Counted from the stretch's first letter, positions 52,752 to 61,889 are shown. The stretch: DNA of 64,000 nt from Synechococcus sp. RSCCF101 (GCF_008807075.1 NZ_CP035632.1:1302001-1366000); one strand, 5' to 3'. Made by a program: numbers and translations. The notes: generated from the letters alone by a model not told the origin.

Positions 52752-54058
52752 CGGGGGGGAGCCTCAGGGGCCACCGCATCCTGGCGAGGCTTCGGGGCCA
52801 CGCCCGTGAGGATGAAGACGGGATTCATCGGCGCCAGGCGTGTGCCGCCGGCCAGCGGGAGGCCGCGCCAGCTCTGGAGCTGGCTGATGCGCACCTGAAG
52901 CGACTGCCGCTCGAACAGGGCCCGCAACGGCCCGATGGCCTCCAGCGTGGCCAGGGGCACCACCACGACCCCGTCGGGCCGCAACCGCTCGAGCACCCGC
53001 TCCAGCAGCCTCACCCGATCGGAACCGCCACCCCCCAACAGCACCCGGTCCGGGTCCGGCAGGGCGGCCGGCTGCTCCAGCAGCGCCAGGGCATCGGCCT
53101 CCAGGACCGCGGCGGGGCTCACGCCCATCCGCTGGGCATTGGCTCGGATCACGGCCGCACCACCACCGCGGCGCTCCACGGCATGGAGCCGCAGGCCCGG
53201 CCGCAGCCGCAGGGCTTCCAGCCCGACGCTGCCCACACCGGCGCCGAGGTCCCAGAGCACGCCGGCGGCGGGCAGATCCAGATCGGCCAGCAGCTGCACC
53301 CGCACCTCCCGCTTGGTCATCAGGCCGGGCTGGTCGGGGTGCTGATGCCACTGGCCGTCGTCCACACCGAAGAGGGGCAGCTCCATCGGCTCCGGCAGCG
53401 GTGCCTTCAGCAGCAGCACGAGATGCAGGGGGTCCAGGGCCTCGGGCAGCGGCTCCCCGGGCTCGATCTGCTGCACGAGTTCACCGGGGTGACCCAGACG
53501 CGCGCAGATCCAGAACCGGTAGGCGGCCTCCAGGCCGGAGGCGCGCAGGATGGAGCGCACCGCGGCCGCACCGCCCTGGGCCGGGTCGGGCAGCACCGCC
53601 AGGGCCTCCGGCCGGCGCTGCAGGGCCGCCGCGAGGGGTTCCGGCTCCCGCCCATGCACGCTCACCCAGCTCGCGTCCTGCCAGGGGCGCCGGAGCCGGG
53701 CGAAGGCCAGCTGCAGCGAGCTGGGGGCGGGGTGAAAGGCGAGACAGTCGGGGCCGAACCGCTCCAGCAGGAGCCGGCCGATGCCGAACCAGAGCGGATC
53801 GCCGCTGGCGAGCACGACCGCGGGGTTCTCCGTCGCCTCGGCGGCCAGCCAACGCTCCAGATCGGCCATCAGGGCCTCGGGCCGGTTGCTGGCCAGCAGC
53901 TCCGGATCGCGTCGATGCACGGCCTTTGGGGACTGCCGCCACCAGGCCAGGAGGGCCGGGTGCAGCCGGGACGGCGCCGCGATGACCCCGGCGCGGCAGA
54001 GGAGTCGCTGCGCAGCGGCGGGGAGCGTGCCGGGGGCGCCCGCGTCGCAGCCGATCAC
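52748..54058 (-). CDS. cobL: Precorrin-6Y C5,15-methyltransferase, fused CbiE-CbiT (CobL)
   Basis: Cobalamin synthesis: double methylation and decarboxylation of precorrin-6Y. The N-terminal CbiE half has VIGCDAGAPGTLPAAAQRLL and VVLASGDPLWFGIGRLLLER. The C-terminal CbiT half has MTKREVRVQLLADLDLPAAG, VLWDLGAGVGSVGLEAL (SAM-binding) and PDRVLLGGGGSDRVRLLE. The start is GTG 54058, preceded by IH; the open frame beyond it is non-homologous. Length 436 residues. It overlaps the PGM1-type ligase by 4 bases. Confidence 0.92.
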   Translation of the reverse strand: MIGCDAGAPGTLPAAAQRLLCRAGVIAAPSRLHPALLAWWRQSPKAVHRRDPELLASNRPEALMADLERWLAAEATENPAVVLASGDPLWFGIGRLLLERFGPDCLAFHPAPSSLQLAFARLRRPWQDASWVSVHGREPEPLAAALQRRPEALAVLPDPAQGGAAAVRSILRASGLEAAYRFWICARLGHPGELVQQIEPGEPLPEALDPLHLVLLLKAPLPEPMELPLFGVDDGQWHQHPDQPGLMTKREVRVQLLADLDLPAAGVLWDLGAGVGSVGLEALRLRPGLRLHAVERRGGGAAVIRANAQRMGVSPAAVLEADALALLEQPAALPDPDRVLLGGGGSDRVRLLERVLERLRPDGVVVVPLATLEAIGPLRALFERQSLQVRISQLQSWRGLPLAGGTRLAPMNPVFILTGVAPKPRQDAVAPEAPPR

Positions 54059-54112
54059 ATGGATGCGGGGGCTGGGCCGAGGATCGTGGGCGATGGGGTG
54101 GAGCAGCGGGCC

Positions 54113-54355
54113 ATGGCCATGATGCAGTCGGAGCGCAGGCAGCGCCTGCACGAGCTGGTGCTGGCCCTGATCGCCAGGGAGAGCGATCTCGATCTGCTGG
54201 AGGAGGGCCAGGCCGACCGCAGCCCGGGCGGTGGCGCATCCGATCCGGCGGCCTGGATCGACCGGCATCGCCGCGTGGTGCGGCGCTATCAGGCCCTGGT
54301 GCGCACCGCCGTGACCATCGACGCCCTGGTGGACCAGGAGGCCGGCCCGGACTGA
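54113..54355 (+). CDS. Small hypothetical protein
   Basis: 80 residues from ATG 54113 (MAMMQSERRQRLHELVLALI), with ATGs at 54119 and 54122 as alternatives. Acidic helices DLDLLEEGQADRSPGGG, AAWIDRHRRVVRRYQALVRT and AVTIDALVDQEAGPD look protein-like. The start is 55 bases from the divergent cobL start. I do not recognise the family. Confidence 0.65.
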   Translation: MAMMQSERRQRLHELVLALIARESDLDLLEEGQADRSPGGGASDPAAWIDRHRRVVRRYQALVRTAVTIDALVDQEAGPD

Positions 54356-54407
54356 GGCGAATCATGCAGAAGATTGCGCTCATACCGGTATCGTTGAGAA
54401 CACATTC

Positions 54408-55364
54408 ATGAGCGCTGTTTCCTTGGCGGACCCCACCTCCCTGCTGCTGCTGGCCGGCGGGGGCCTGATCGGAGCCCTGCTGGCCGTGCTCGGTGCCGGT
54501 GGCTCGATCCTGCTGCTGCCCCTGCTCGTGAGCGGCGCGGGGCTGCCCACCAACCAGGCGGTGCCGCTCTCGCTGATGGTGGTGGCGCTGCTGGCCCTCG
54601 CCAACGTGGGGCCCTACCTGCAGCGGCGCCAGCTGGCCCCGAGGCCGGCGCTGCTGCTGGGCCTGCCCGCCCTGGCGGGCAGCTGGGCCGGCGGCAGCCT
54701 GGTGAAGAGCGGATGGATCCCCGAGGCGGCTCAGCTGACGGTGTTCATCGCGGCGGCTCTCACCGCCAGCTGGCTGCTGACCCGGTCGCCCGGAGGCGCG
54801 AAGACCACCGCTGCCGCGGCCCGGACCGGCGGGGGCAGAGACACGGTGCTGGCCCTGCAGGGCGTGCTGGTGGGCCTGCTCACCGGCGTGGCAGGCGTGG
54901 GCGGCGGCTTCGCGATCGTGCCGGCCCTGGTGCTGATGGCCGGGCTGCCGATGGCCACGGCCAGCGGCACCAGCCTCGCCCTGATCGCCCTCAATGCCCT
55001 GGTGGCCCTGCTGGCCCTGGGCCAGTGGCCCGGACCCGCGCTGCCCCTGCTCATCCCACTGCTGCTGGGCGGAGCCGGCGGCGCGCTGATCGGCCAGTGC
55101 CTGGCTCCCCACCTGCCCGAGCGGCGCCTGCGCCAGGGCTTCTCGGCCCTGCTGGTCGGCTCAGCGCTGTTGACGGGGATCGAGGTGTGGCAGCGGCATG
55201 GACGTGGCACGCCCTCAGGACAAATCACACTCGAACAGCAAGCGACTGCCTGGACGCCATCAGGACATGACAGAAATGATGTTTTCGCATCTTTAGAGAA
55301 TCCGCATAATATTTCATCCAATCAAGGCCTGGCTAGAACGAGCCTGCCAGACTCAGTCTCATGA
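54408..55364 (+). CDS. TauE/SafE-family permease with an aberrant C-terminal tail
   Basis: Anion (sulfite/organosulfonate-type) transporter family, with seven or eight hydrophobic segments: LLLLAGGGLIGALLAVLGAG, GVLVGLLTGVAGVGGGFAIV, and PLLIPLLLGGAGGALIGQ. The two repeats with GAGG/GVGGG motifs are complete and the core ends near LLTGIEVWQRHG (about residue 265). The last ~53 residues (RGTPSGQITLEQQATAW...) are polar, non-homologous and coded by markedly AT-richer DNA. The stop overlaps the RTX gene ATG by 4 bases. The tail looks like read-through into foreign sequence. Confidence 0.85.
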   Translation: MSAVSLADPTSLLLLAGGGLIGALLAVLGAGGSILLLPLLVSGAGLPTNQAVPLSLMVVALLALANVGPYLQRRQLAPRPALLLGLPALAGSWAGGSLVKSGWIPEAAQLTVFIAAALTASWLLTRSPGGAKTTAAAARTGGGRDTVLALQGVLVGLLTGVAGVGGGFAIVPALVLMAGLPMATASGTSLALIALNALVALLALGQWPGPALPLLIPLLLGGAGGALIGQCLAPHLPERRLRQGFSALLVGSALLTGIEVWQRHGRGTPSGQITLEQQATAWTPSGHDRNDVFASLENPHNISSNQGLARTSLPDSVS

Positions 55365-56300
55365 CAACCCCCTCCCCCGAAGTCAATACCTTTGTTCTTG
55401 CTGACGACGGCGTCTACAACTTTTCCGACTTTGCCGACACCGTCAATCTGAACAATTTTTCCGAGCTCCTGGGCAAACCGATCCGCATGCTCGGCGGCAA
55501 CGATATTGTCACGGGGGCGGATATCAACTCGCCTGGGTACGACAACCTGGTCAACGGCAACCTTGGCGCGGACAGCCTGAGAGGCGGCTCATTTCGAGAG
55601 TTCTACAGGGGCGGCAAGGAGGACGATGGACTGTTCCTACGGGACGATGCCGATTTCGGCAATGGCAACAATGGGAATGACAGCCTTTTTGGCGAGAACG
55701 GAAATGATCTGATTCGAGGCGGCAAAGGCAGCGACAACCTTAGCGGGGGAAATGGAAATGACATCCTGATCGGCGACTTCGGCAGGGATTCTCTGCGTGG
55801 GTCAAGCGGAAGGGATCGCTTTGTCATCCGCACGGACAGCACCGAAATCGATGGCGAAAACTTCGCCAATCTATCACCTAATGTCGGCGAAGTGGACGTC
55901 ATTCGAGACTTCACCTTCACCGATCAAGATCGAATTCTTCTTCCCGGTGTCTCCAACAGAGATCAACTGAGGATCGACGAGTTCAATACCACCAGCTCCA
56001 CCATCAGCGTTGACCTCGGCTCGGGATTTCAGTTTGCTGTTGTTGTCCAGAACGTGACCGCCAGTTCTCTTGAAGCAGCTTCCGGCACAGCAATCATCAT
56101 CGGCGCCACGGCGGACGACTTCCTCAGTCAGTCGAACCCAGACTTTTTCCTGTCCAACCCCAATCTCTGGTCAACCATTTCCTGAGCCAGGTTCACGCGC
56201 CCGGCCCGGTCCAGGAGCCACACGGCTCCTGGATGCCTCACCCAAAGCCCCAGCTTGCCAAGTCTGAAGCTCTGACAAGCTGGCGCCTGCTTCGGTGGTT
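55205..56300. other. Low-GC segment, candidate acquired DNA
   Basis: From about 55205 to the GH116 start the sequence is visibly AT-richer than the surrounding ~70% GC DNA. It covers the tail of the permease, the RTX gene and the following gap, for example the AT-rich run at 55295-55325. No transposase, integrase or repeat flanks it. The shift in composition is seen by eye; exact values need computing. Confidence 0.6.
55361..56185 (+). CDS. RTX-type calcium-binding repeat protein
   Basis: 274 residues. Nonapeptide repeats GGxGxDxxx occupy the middle (residues ~105-150): FGENGNDLIRGGKGSDNLSG, GNGNDILIGDFGRDSLRGSS, then GRDRFVIRTDSTEIDGENFA. These form Ca2+-binding beta-rolls of proteins exported by type I secretion. 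There is no N-terminal signal peptide, as expected, and the C-terminus is polar with FFLSNPNLWSTIS. No exporter or enzymatic domain is in the window. Lower GC than neighbours suggests transfer. Confidence 0.82.
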   Translation: MTTPSPEVNTFVLADDGVYNFSDFADTVNLNNFSELLGKPIRMLGGNDIVTGADINSPGYDNLVNGNLGADSLRGGSFREFYRGGKEDDGLFLRDDADFGNGNNGNDSLFGENGNDLIRGGKGSDNLSGGNGNDILIGDFGRDSLRGSSGRDRFVIRTDSTEIDGENFANLSPNVGEVDVIRDFTFTDQDRILLPGVSNRDQLRIDEFNTTSSTISVDLGSGFQFAVVVQNVTASSLEAASGTAIIIGATADDFLSQSNPDFFLSNPNLWSTIS

Positions 56301-56302
56301 CC

Positions 56303-58801
56303 ATGGCGCCCCTCGGCCTGACCAGCCTGCGCGACCGCTTCCGCTCCCAGCCGGAGGAGCCGGCCCTGGAGGCCAGCTGGAGTCGGGCCTTCGGGATGGG
56401 ATGGGAAAAGCCCTTCACCGTCCGCTACGCCAGCAATCTCGACGACGGTCCCTGGCACGGCATGCCCCTCGGCGGGCTGGGAGCCGGCTGCATCGGCCGC
56501 AGCTCCCGCGGGGATTTCACCCTCTGGCACCTCGATGGCGGTGAGCACTGGTTCGGCACCCTGCCGGACTGCCAGTTCTCCCTGTTCGAAACCGGCAGCG
56601 AGGGATCGCGGGCCCACGCCCTGGCCGTCGCCCCCGAGCGGGACGATTCACGGCCCGATGCCACTGACCCGCCTCTGGCGGCCTGGAACTGGTACCCGGC
56701 CAGCGACGACCAGCAACAAACGGGCCGCTACGAAGCGCGCTACCCCGTCAGCCGCATCGGTTACGAGGGGGTGTTCCGGGCCGAGGTGAGCTGCGAGGCC
56801 TTCAGCCCCATCCTTCCCGGCGACTACCGGCTCAGCAGCTATCCGGTGGCGGTGTTCCGCTGGCGCCTGAACAACCCGACCCGCCAGCGGCTCGATTGTT
56901 CCCTGCTGCTCACCTGGCGCAACACCTGCGGCTGGTTCACCAACACCGATCCCTCGGCGCAGGTGCACTTCCGCGACGACGGCAGCCCCGAGCACAACTA
57001 CGTGCCGGCCATCGGCCGCGGCCGCGGGCAGCGCAACCGCAAGCTGGATGAGGGCGGACTCTGCGGCGTGCTGCTGGAGGGCGAGCGCAGCGTGCCGCTG
57101 GCCGAGGGGCAGGGTCAGTGGTGCCTGGCGGTGCCCGGCGATCTGGACGGCGTGCAGGTGCAGCGCTGCAGCCGCTGGGACCCCAGCGGCGACGGCAGCG
57201 AGATCTGGCGCTCCTTCGCCGCTGACGGCTCCATTCCCGACAGCGACAACGACCGCACCAGCCGCGGCGACGAGCAGGCCAGTGCCGCCATGGCGCTGCG
57301 CTTCTCCCTGGAGCCGGGGGCCAGCATCGAGATTCCGGTGGTGATCAGCTGGGATCTCCCCGTCACCAGCTTCGCCAGCGGCTGCCGGGCCCTGCGCCGC
57401 TACACCGATGTGTTCGGCAGCGGCGGCGATCAGGCGGCGGCCATCGCCAGCGAGGCCCTGGCCCACTGGCGCAGCTGGCGGGAGGCGATCGATCGCTGGC
57501 AGCAGCCGGTGCTGGAGCGGCGCGAGCTGCCCGAGAACCTGCGCATGGCCCTGTTCAACGAGCTCTACGACCTGGCCAGCGGCGGCACGCTCTGGACCGC
57601 TGCCGATGCCGACAACCCGGTGGGTCGCTTCGGGGTGCTGGAGTGCGTGGATTACGCCTGGTACGAGAGCCTCGATGTGCGGCTCTACGGCTCCTTCGCC
57701 CTGCTGCAGCTCTGGCCCGAGCTGGACAAGGCGGTGCTGCGCAGTTTCGCCCGGGCCATCCCTGCAGGCGATCCCACGCCGCGCCCGATCGGCTGGTACT
57801 TCACCCAGGGCCGCGGCCGCGTCGAGGCGCCGCGCAAGCGGGTGGGGGCCACGCCCCACGACCTCGGCGCCCCCAACGAACGCCCCTTCGAGGCGACGAA
57901 CTACACCGCCTATCAGGACTGCAACCTCTGGAAGGACCTGGCCAGCGATTTCGTGCTGCAGGTGTGGCGCACCTTCCTGCTGGCACCCGGCGGCGAGGAC
58001 CTGCGCTTCCTGGCCGACTGCTGGCCGGCGGCGGTGCAGGCGCTCGACTACCTCAAGCGCTTCGATGAGAACGACGACGGCCTGCCGGACAACGGCGGTG
58101 CCCCGGACCAGACCTTCGACGACTGGCCCCTGCAGGGCGTGAGCGCCTATTGCGGCGCCCTCTGGATCGCGGCCCTCGAAGCCGCCCTGGCCATGGCCCA
58201 GCGCCTGCAGCTGGAACTGGGACTGGACACCGCCGAGGAGCAGCACCGCTTCGGCGGCTGGCTGGAGCAGAGCCGCAGTCACTTCGATCCCCTGCTCTGG
58301 AACGGTGAGCACTACGCCATCGATGCCTGCAGCGGCACACCGGTGGTGATGGCGGATCAGCTCTGCGGCGATTTCTACGCCCGCCTGCTGGGCCTGCCAC
58401 CGGTGGTGAGCGAGGAGAGGGCCCGCAGCAGCCTGAAGGCGGTGCGGGAGGCCTGCTTCGAGCGCTTCGAGGGCGGGCGCCTGGGGGCGGCCAACGGTCT
58501 GCGCCGCGATGGCACGCCCCTGGATCCCGAAGGCACCCATCCGCTCGAGGTCTGGACCGGCATCAACTTCGGCCTGGCCGCCTACTACCGGCTGATGGGG
58601 GAGGGGAGCACGGCCGAGGCCATCTGCAGCGCCGTGGTGGATCAGGTGTACAGCGGCGGGCTGCAGTTCCGCACCCCGGAGGCGATCACCGCCGCGGGCA
58701 CCTTCCGCGCCTGCCACTATCTGCGGGCGATGGCGATCTGGGCGCTCTGGGCCACCCACACCGACTGGCAACCGATCCCGGGGGCGGAGGCCCGCCCGTG
58801 A
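56303..58801 (+). CDS. GH116 glucosidase (non-lysosomal glucosylceramidase/GBA2 family)
   Basis: 832 residues. The N-terminal domain begins with PLGGLGAGCIGRSSRGDFTL, a hallmark of the family. The C-terminal (alpha/alpha)6 domain has FGVLECVDYAWYESLDVRLY (probable nucleophile Glu region) and GLPDNGGAPDQTFDDWPLQG (probable acid/base Asp), then SAYCGALWIAALEAALAMAQ. Such enzymes hydrolyse beta-glucosides including glucosylated lipids. ATG 56303 gives a normal length. The DUF3122 gene overlaps its stop by 4 bases. Confidence 0.92.
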   Translation: MAPLGLTSLRDRFRSQPEEPALEASWSRAFGMGWEKPFTVRYASNLDDGPWHGMPLGGLGAGCIGRSSRGDFTLWHLDGGEHWFGTLPDCQFSLFETGSEGSRAHALAVAPERDDSRPDATDPPLAAWNWYPASDDQQQTGRYEARYPVSRIGYEGVFRAEVSCEAFSPILPGDYRLSSYPVAVFRWRLNNPTRQRLDCSLLLTWRNTCGWFTNTDPSAQVHFRDDGSPEHNYVPAIGRGRGQRNRKLDEGGLCGVLLEGERSVPLAEGQGQWCLAVPGDLDGVQVQRCSRWDPSGDGSEIWRSFAADGSIPDSDNDRTSRGDEQASAAMALRFSLEPGASIEIPVVISWDLPVTSFASGCRALRRYTDVFGSGGDQAAAIASEALAHWRSWREAIDRWQQPVLERRELPENLRMALFNELYDLASGGTLWTAADADNPVGRFGVLECVDYAWYESLDVRLYGSFALLQLWPELDKAVLRSFARAIPAGDPTPRPIGWYFTQGRGRVEAPRKRVGATPHDLGAPNERPFEATNYTAYQDCNLWKDLASDFVLQVWRTFLLAPGGEDLRFLADCWPAAVQALDYLKRFDENDDGLPDNGGAPDQTFDDWPLQGVSAYCGALWIAALEAALAMAQRLQLELGLDTAEEQHRFGGWLEQSRSHFDPLLWNGEHYAIDACSGTPVVMADQLCGDFYARLLGLPPVVSEERARSSLKAVREACFERFEGGRLGAANGLRRDGTPLDPEGTHPLEVWTGINFGLAAYYRLMGEGSTAEAICSAVVDQVYSGGLQFRTPEAITAAGTFRACHYLRAMAIWALWATHTDWQPIPGAEARP

Positions 58802-59286
58802 GGGCCTTGGTTCTGCCCTGGCTGCTGCTGCTGGCGGCCCTGCTGCTGCTGCTGACGCCGCGGCCGGCGATCGCCCAGCTGCACGAGCACCCCGGCGAGA
58901 GCGGAGCCCCCGTGCTGCGCAGCCTGGAGAGCCTGAGAGATCTCGACAGCCAGAGCTGGCAGGTGGTGGCCTACCGGGAGGGTGATGGCACCGATGCGAG
59001 CCTGCGGCTGCGCATCGTCGGCTATCCGGGGCGCCTGCGTCTGGAGCATCCGACGCCGCTGGAGGTGCGCTCCGGGCGGCGCCTCTGGCAGCTGCCCGAC
59101 CGCACCCTCGCCAATCCCCAGCTCGCCAGCGATGGGCGGGCCGCGGCGGTGGAGTTCGATCTGGCCCCGCTGCTGGCCGATCTGCAGCAGGACCGGCCCC
59201 TGCGCCTGCAGCTGCCGGGCGGTTTCAGCGAACTGCCCGTGCCTCCCTACGTGGTGGCGGAATGGCGCTCGCTGGAGCCCGGCTGA
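58798..59286 (+). CDS. DUF3122 family protein with signal peptide
   Basis: 162 residues. The N-terminus has a signal peptide (LPWLLLLAALLLLLTPRPAI, cleavage after AIA). The mature part (LESLRDLDSQSWQVVAYREG, LRLRIVGYPGRLRLEHPTPL, AVEFDLAPLLADLQQ) matches the cyanobacterial DUF3122 family of unknown role. GTG 58798 is the start and overlaps the GH116 stop (GTGA). Confidence 0.85.
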   Translation: MRALVLPWLLLLAALLLLLTPRPAIAQLHEHPGESGAPVLRSLESLRDLDSQSWQVVAYREGDGTDASLRLRIVGYPGRLRLEHPTPLEVRSGRRLWQLPDRTLANPQLASDGRAAAVEFDLAPLLADLQQDRPLRLQLPGGFSELPVPPYVVAEWRSLEPG

Positions 59287-59293
59287 GCTCGCC

Positions 59294-60379
59294 GTGGCGC
59301 TGAGCTGGGACCGGTGGATGGAGCGGGCCCTTCAGCTGGCCCGGCTGGGGGAGGGCCGCACCAGCCCCAATCCGATGGTGGGCGCCCTTGTGCTCGATGC
59401 CGGCGGGGTCCTGGTTGGGGAGGGCTTCCATGCCGCCGCCGGGCGGCCCCACGCCGAGGTGGGGGCTCTGCGGCAGGCCGGAGAGGCCGCCCGGGGCGGA
59501 ACCCTGGTGGTGACCCTGGAGCCCTGCGCCCACCACGGCCGCACACCGCCCTGCTGCGACGCGGTGATCGCCGCCGGCATCCAGCGGGTGGTGATGGCCC
59601 TGGAGGATCCCGATCCGCGGGTGGCGGGCGGGGGGCGCCGCCGCCTGGAGGCCGCCGGGGTGACGGTGATCAGCGGCGTGCTGGAGGACCGGGCCGCTGA
59701 GCTGAACCGGGCCTTCCTGCGGCGCGTGCGCACCGGCCTGCCCTGGGGGATTCTCAAGTGGGCCAGCAGCGTGGACGGCCGCATCGCCCTGCCCAACGGC
59801 TCCAGCCAGTGGATCAGCTCCAGCGCCTCGCGCCGGCGCGTGCATGCGCTGCGGGCCGGCTGCGATGCGGTGATCGTGGGGGGAGGCACCCTCCGCCGCG
59901 ACGACCCCCTGCTCACAAGCCGCGGCCGGCGTGATCCGGAGCCGCTGCGGGTGGTGCTGAGCCGGCGGCTGGAGCTGCCCGCCGCGGCCAGGCTCTGGCA
60001 GGTGGAGACGGCACCCACCCTGGTGGTCCACGGCCCCCTGCCGGAGGCGTCCCGCCCCCTGGCCGCGCAGCTCAGCCGGGCCGGCGTGCAGCGGCTGGAG
60101 CTGGCCGAACCGGGCCCGCGGGCCCTGATGGAGGAGCTGGCGCGGGGGGGCTGCAACCGGGTGCTGTGGGAATGCGGCCCGGGTCTGGCGGCGCAGGTGC
60201 TGCGCGAGGGCTGCGCCCAGGAGATCCGGGCCGTGCTGGCACCCCGGCTCATGGGCGGCACCACCGCGGCCACCCCCCTGGCCGATCTCGGCCACACGGC
60301 CATGGACGAGGTGCCCCTGGCCGAGGAGATCTCGCTGCATCGATCAGACGTCGATCTGATCTGGACCCTGCGGCTCTGA
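59294..60379 (+). CDS. ribD: Bifunctional riboflavin deaminase/reductase RibD
   Basis: Converts DARPP to ARPP phosphate in riboflavin synthesis. The deaminase half carries the zinc ligands: HAEVGALRQAGEA and PCAHHGRTPPCCDAV. The reductase half has LKWASSVDGRIALPNGSSQW, VIVGGGTLRRDDPLLTSR and VLWECGPGLAAQVL. GTG 59294 (VALSWDRWMERALQLARLG) was chosen; the longer open frame is a shadow of the preceding gene. Length 361 residues. The 3' end overlaps the convergent channel gene by 36 bases. Confidence 0.93.
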   Translation: MALSWDRWMERALQLARLGEGRTSPNPMVGALVLDAGGVLVGEGFHAAAGRPHAEVGALRQAGEAARGGTLVVTLEPCAHHGRTPPCCDAVIAAGIQRVVMALEDPDPRVAGGGRRRLEAAGVTVISGVLEDRAAELNRAFLRRVRTGLPWGILKWASSVDGRIALPNGSSQWISSSASRRRVHALRAGCDAVIVGGGTLRRDDPLLTSRGRRDPEPLRVVLSRRLELPAAARLWQVETAPTLVVHGPLPEASRPLAAQLSRAGVQRLELAEPGPRALMEELARGGCNRVLWECGPGLAAQVLREGCAQEIRAVLAPRLMGGTTAATPLADLGHTAMDEVPLAEEISLHRSDVDLIWTLRL

Positions 60380-61132
60380 GGGCTCGGGCGGCTGGGCGTA
60401 GCGCCCGATCAGCACCCCCATCACCACGGCCAGATAGAGGGGACCGATCACGCTGATGGCCACGCTGAGCATCTGGGCCGGCGGCGTGGAGGGGGTGATG
60501 TCGCCGAAGCCCACCGTGCTGAGGCAGACGAAGGCGAAGTAGTTGAGCCGGGTGAACACCGCGGTGGAGCGGATCACGGCGGCCTCCTGCACGAAGCCCT
60601 CCTGGATGCGGGCGGTCTCGGCCTCGCTGAGCAGGGAGGAGAAGCTGCCGGGCTGGATCGTCTCGAGCGTGGTCACCAGCAGGGCCGACGCCAGGCCGAG
60701 CAGCAGATAACCGGCCGCCGCACCGGTCAGCACATCGCCGGTGACCTGCCGCTCCTGCGCCAGCCGCTCCACCAGCCGCATCACGCTCCAGCCCACGTAG
60801 AGCGCCAGCAGCACCACCAGGGGCAGGCCGCTGATCAGCAGCTTCACCGGCGTGAGCAGCCAGATCCACATCGCCACCAGCGTGGACACGCCGAGGGTCC
60901 GGTACAGGCGGGTGGAGCGCCGCAGCCGCGGCGTGGTGCCGGAGTTCTCGAGGAACCCCATCACCAGGGCCAGCAGGGTGTAGCCCGGACCGACGAACCA
61001 GCTGAGCCGCTGGAAGGCGAAGGCGATGAGCAGGGCCACCTCGATCGCCAGCAGCATCCGGTAGAGGCGGTGCTGGCGCCGGCTCGGCAGGGGAAGGTCG
61101 TCAGCGGGGGGCCTCGGGCGGCTGGAGCGCAT
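60344..61132 (-). CDS. Two-pore-domain-like potassium channel protein (Ion_trans_2)
   Basis: 262 residues with about six hydrophobic segments. The ion-selectivity stretch FAFVCLSTVGFGDITPSTPP carries the TVGFGD-type filter of K+ channels, followed by an inner helix (SVAISVIGPLYLAVVMGVLI). The first ~110 residues (ALLIAFAFQRLSWFVGPGYT, VAMWIWLLTPVKLLIS) are additional membrane helices. No regulatory RCK domain is present. The start overlaps the SRAP stop by 1 base. Confidence 0.87.
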   Translation of the reverse strand: MRSSRPRPPADDLPLPSRRQHRLYRMLLAIEVALLIAFAFQRLSWFVGPGYTLLALVMGFLENSGTTPRLRRSTRLYRTLGVSTLVAMWIWLLTPVKLLISGLPLVVLLALYVGWSVMRLVERLAQERQVTGDVLTGAAAGYLLLGLASALLVTTLETIQPGSFSSLLSEAETARIQEGFVQEAAVIRSTAVFTRLNYFAFVCLSTVGFGDITPSTPPAQMLSVAISVIGPLYLAVVMGVLIGRYAQPPEPSEPQGPDQIDV

Positions 61133-61806
61133 CAGCTGGATCGGGGCGGAGAGAAGAAGGAGAGCTGGCGATTCTCAGCGGCAGCGGCGGCGGGCAGAGG
61201 GTCCGCGCGCCACTCGCCCGGATCCCAGGGCTGCATCAGCGGCGCCAGCGCCGCCAGATCGGCCCCGCTGCAGGACGCCAGCCAGGCCTCCTCCAGGCCG
61301 TCGGGAATGATCACCGGCATGCGCTCGTGCAGAGGCGCCACCAGCCCGTTGGGCTCGGTGGTGAGCACCACGCAGGTCTCGAGCTCGCTGCCGTCGGCAC
61401 CCAGCCAGCGCTCCCAGAGGCCTCCCAGCCAGAAGGGCGCTCCGTCGCGCCGGCGAATCCGCCAGGGCCGGCGGGGGCTGCCGCTCCATTCGAGGAAGCC
61501 GTCGGCCGGCAGCAGGCAGCGGCGGTGGCGCCAGGCGCCCCGGAAGCTGGCCTTCTCGGCCACGCTCTCGCTGCGGGCATTGATCGGTCGCCTCCCGCGC
61601 GGCTGCCGCAGCCAGGCGGGGATCAGGCCCCAGAGCAGCAGGGCGGTCTCGATCTGGCCATGCTCCTGGCGCAGCGCCAGGACGGGTTCACCGGGGCGCA
61701 CCTGCTCCCTGGGGGCGTAGTGCTCCAGCAGGCCGGGCGGCAGGCGGCCGGCCAGGCGCGGCAGCAGCTGGTCCAGGCGGCTGGTGAGGGAGTAGCGGCC
61801 ACACAT
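61132..61806 (-). CDS. SRAP (SOS response-associated peptidase, YedK/HMCES) family protein
   Basis: Binds and crosslinks to abasic sites in single-stranded DNA. Starting at ATG 61806 (MCGRYS) puts the catalytic Cys at position 2. INARSESVAEKASFRGAWR, RRCLLPADGFLEWSG and PLHERMPVIIPDGLEEAWL carry the conserved Asn, Glu and His. Length 224 residues. The ATG at 61824 would add MRTAPR before the essential Cys and cannot be right. Confidence 0.93.
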   Translation of the reverse strand: MCGRYSLTSRLDQLLPRLAGRLPPGLLEHYAPREQVRPGEPVLALRQEHGQIETALLLWGLIPAWLRQPRGRRPINARSESVAEKASFRGAWRHRRCLLPADGFLEWSGSPRRPWRIRRRDGAPFWLGGLWERWLGADGSELETCVVLTTEPNGLVAPLHERMPVIIPDGLEEAWLASCSGADLAALAPLMQPWDPGEWRADPLPAAAAAENRQLSFFSPPRSS

Positions 61807-61889
61807 GCGGGGGGCGGTTCTCACCCCCCGTCTGCAGAACCTGGCGGCAGGGCATGCGGCCTAGTTTGGCCGCAATCGCTGTGTCCTCC

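Noticed and set aside
55361-56185. RTX protein as a haemolysin toxin
   Set aside because: Only Ca2+-binding repeats are seen, without the pore-forming or acylation region of RTX toxins and without an hlyC-like gene.
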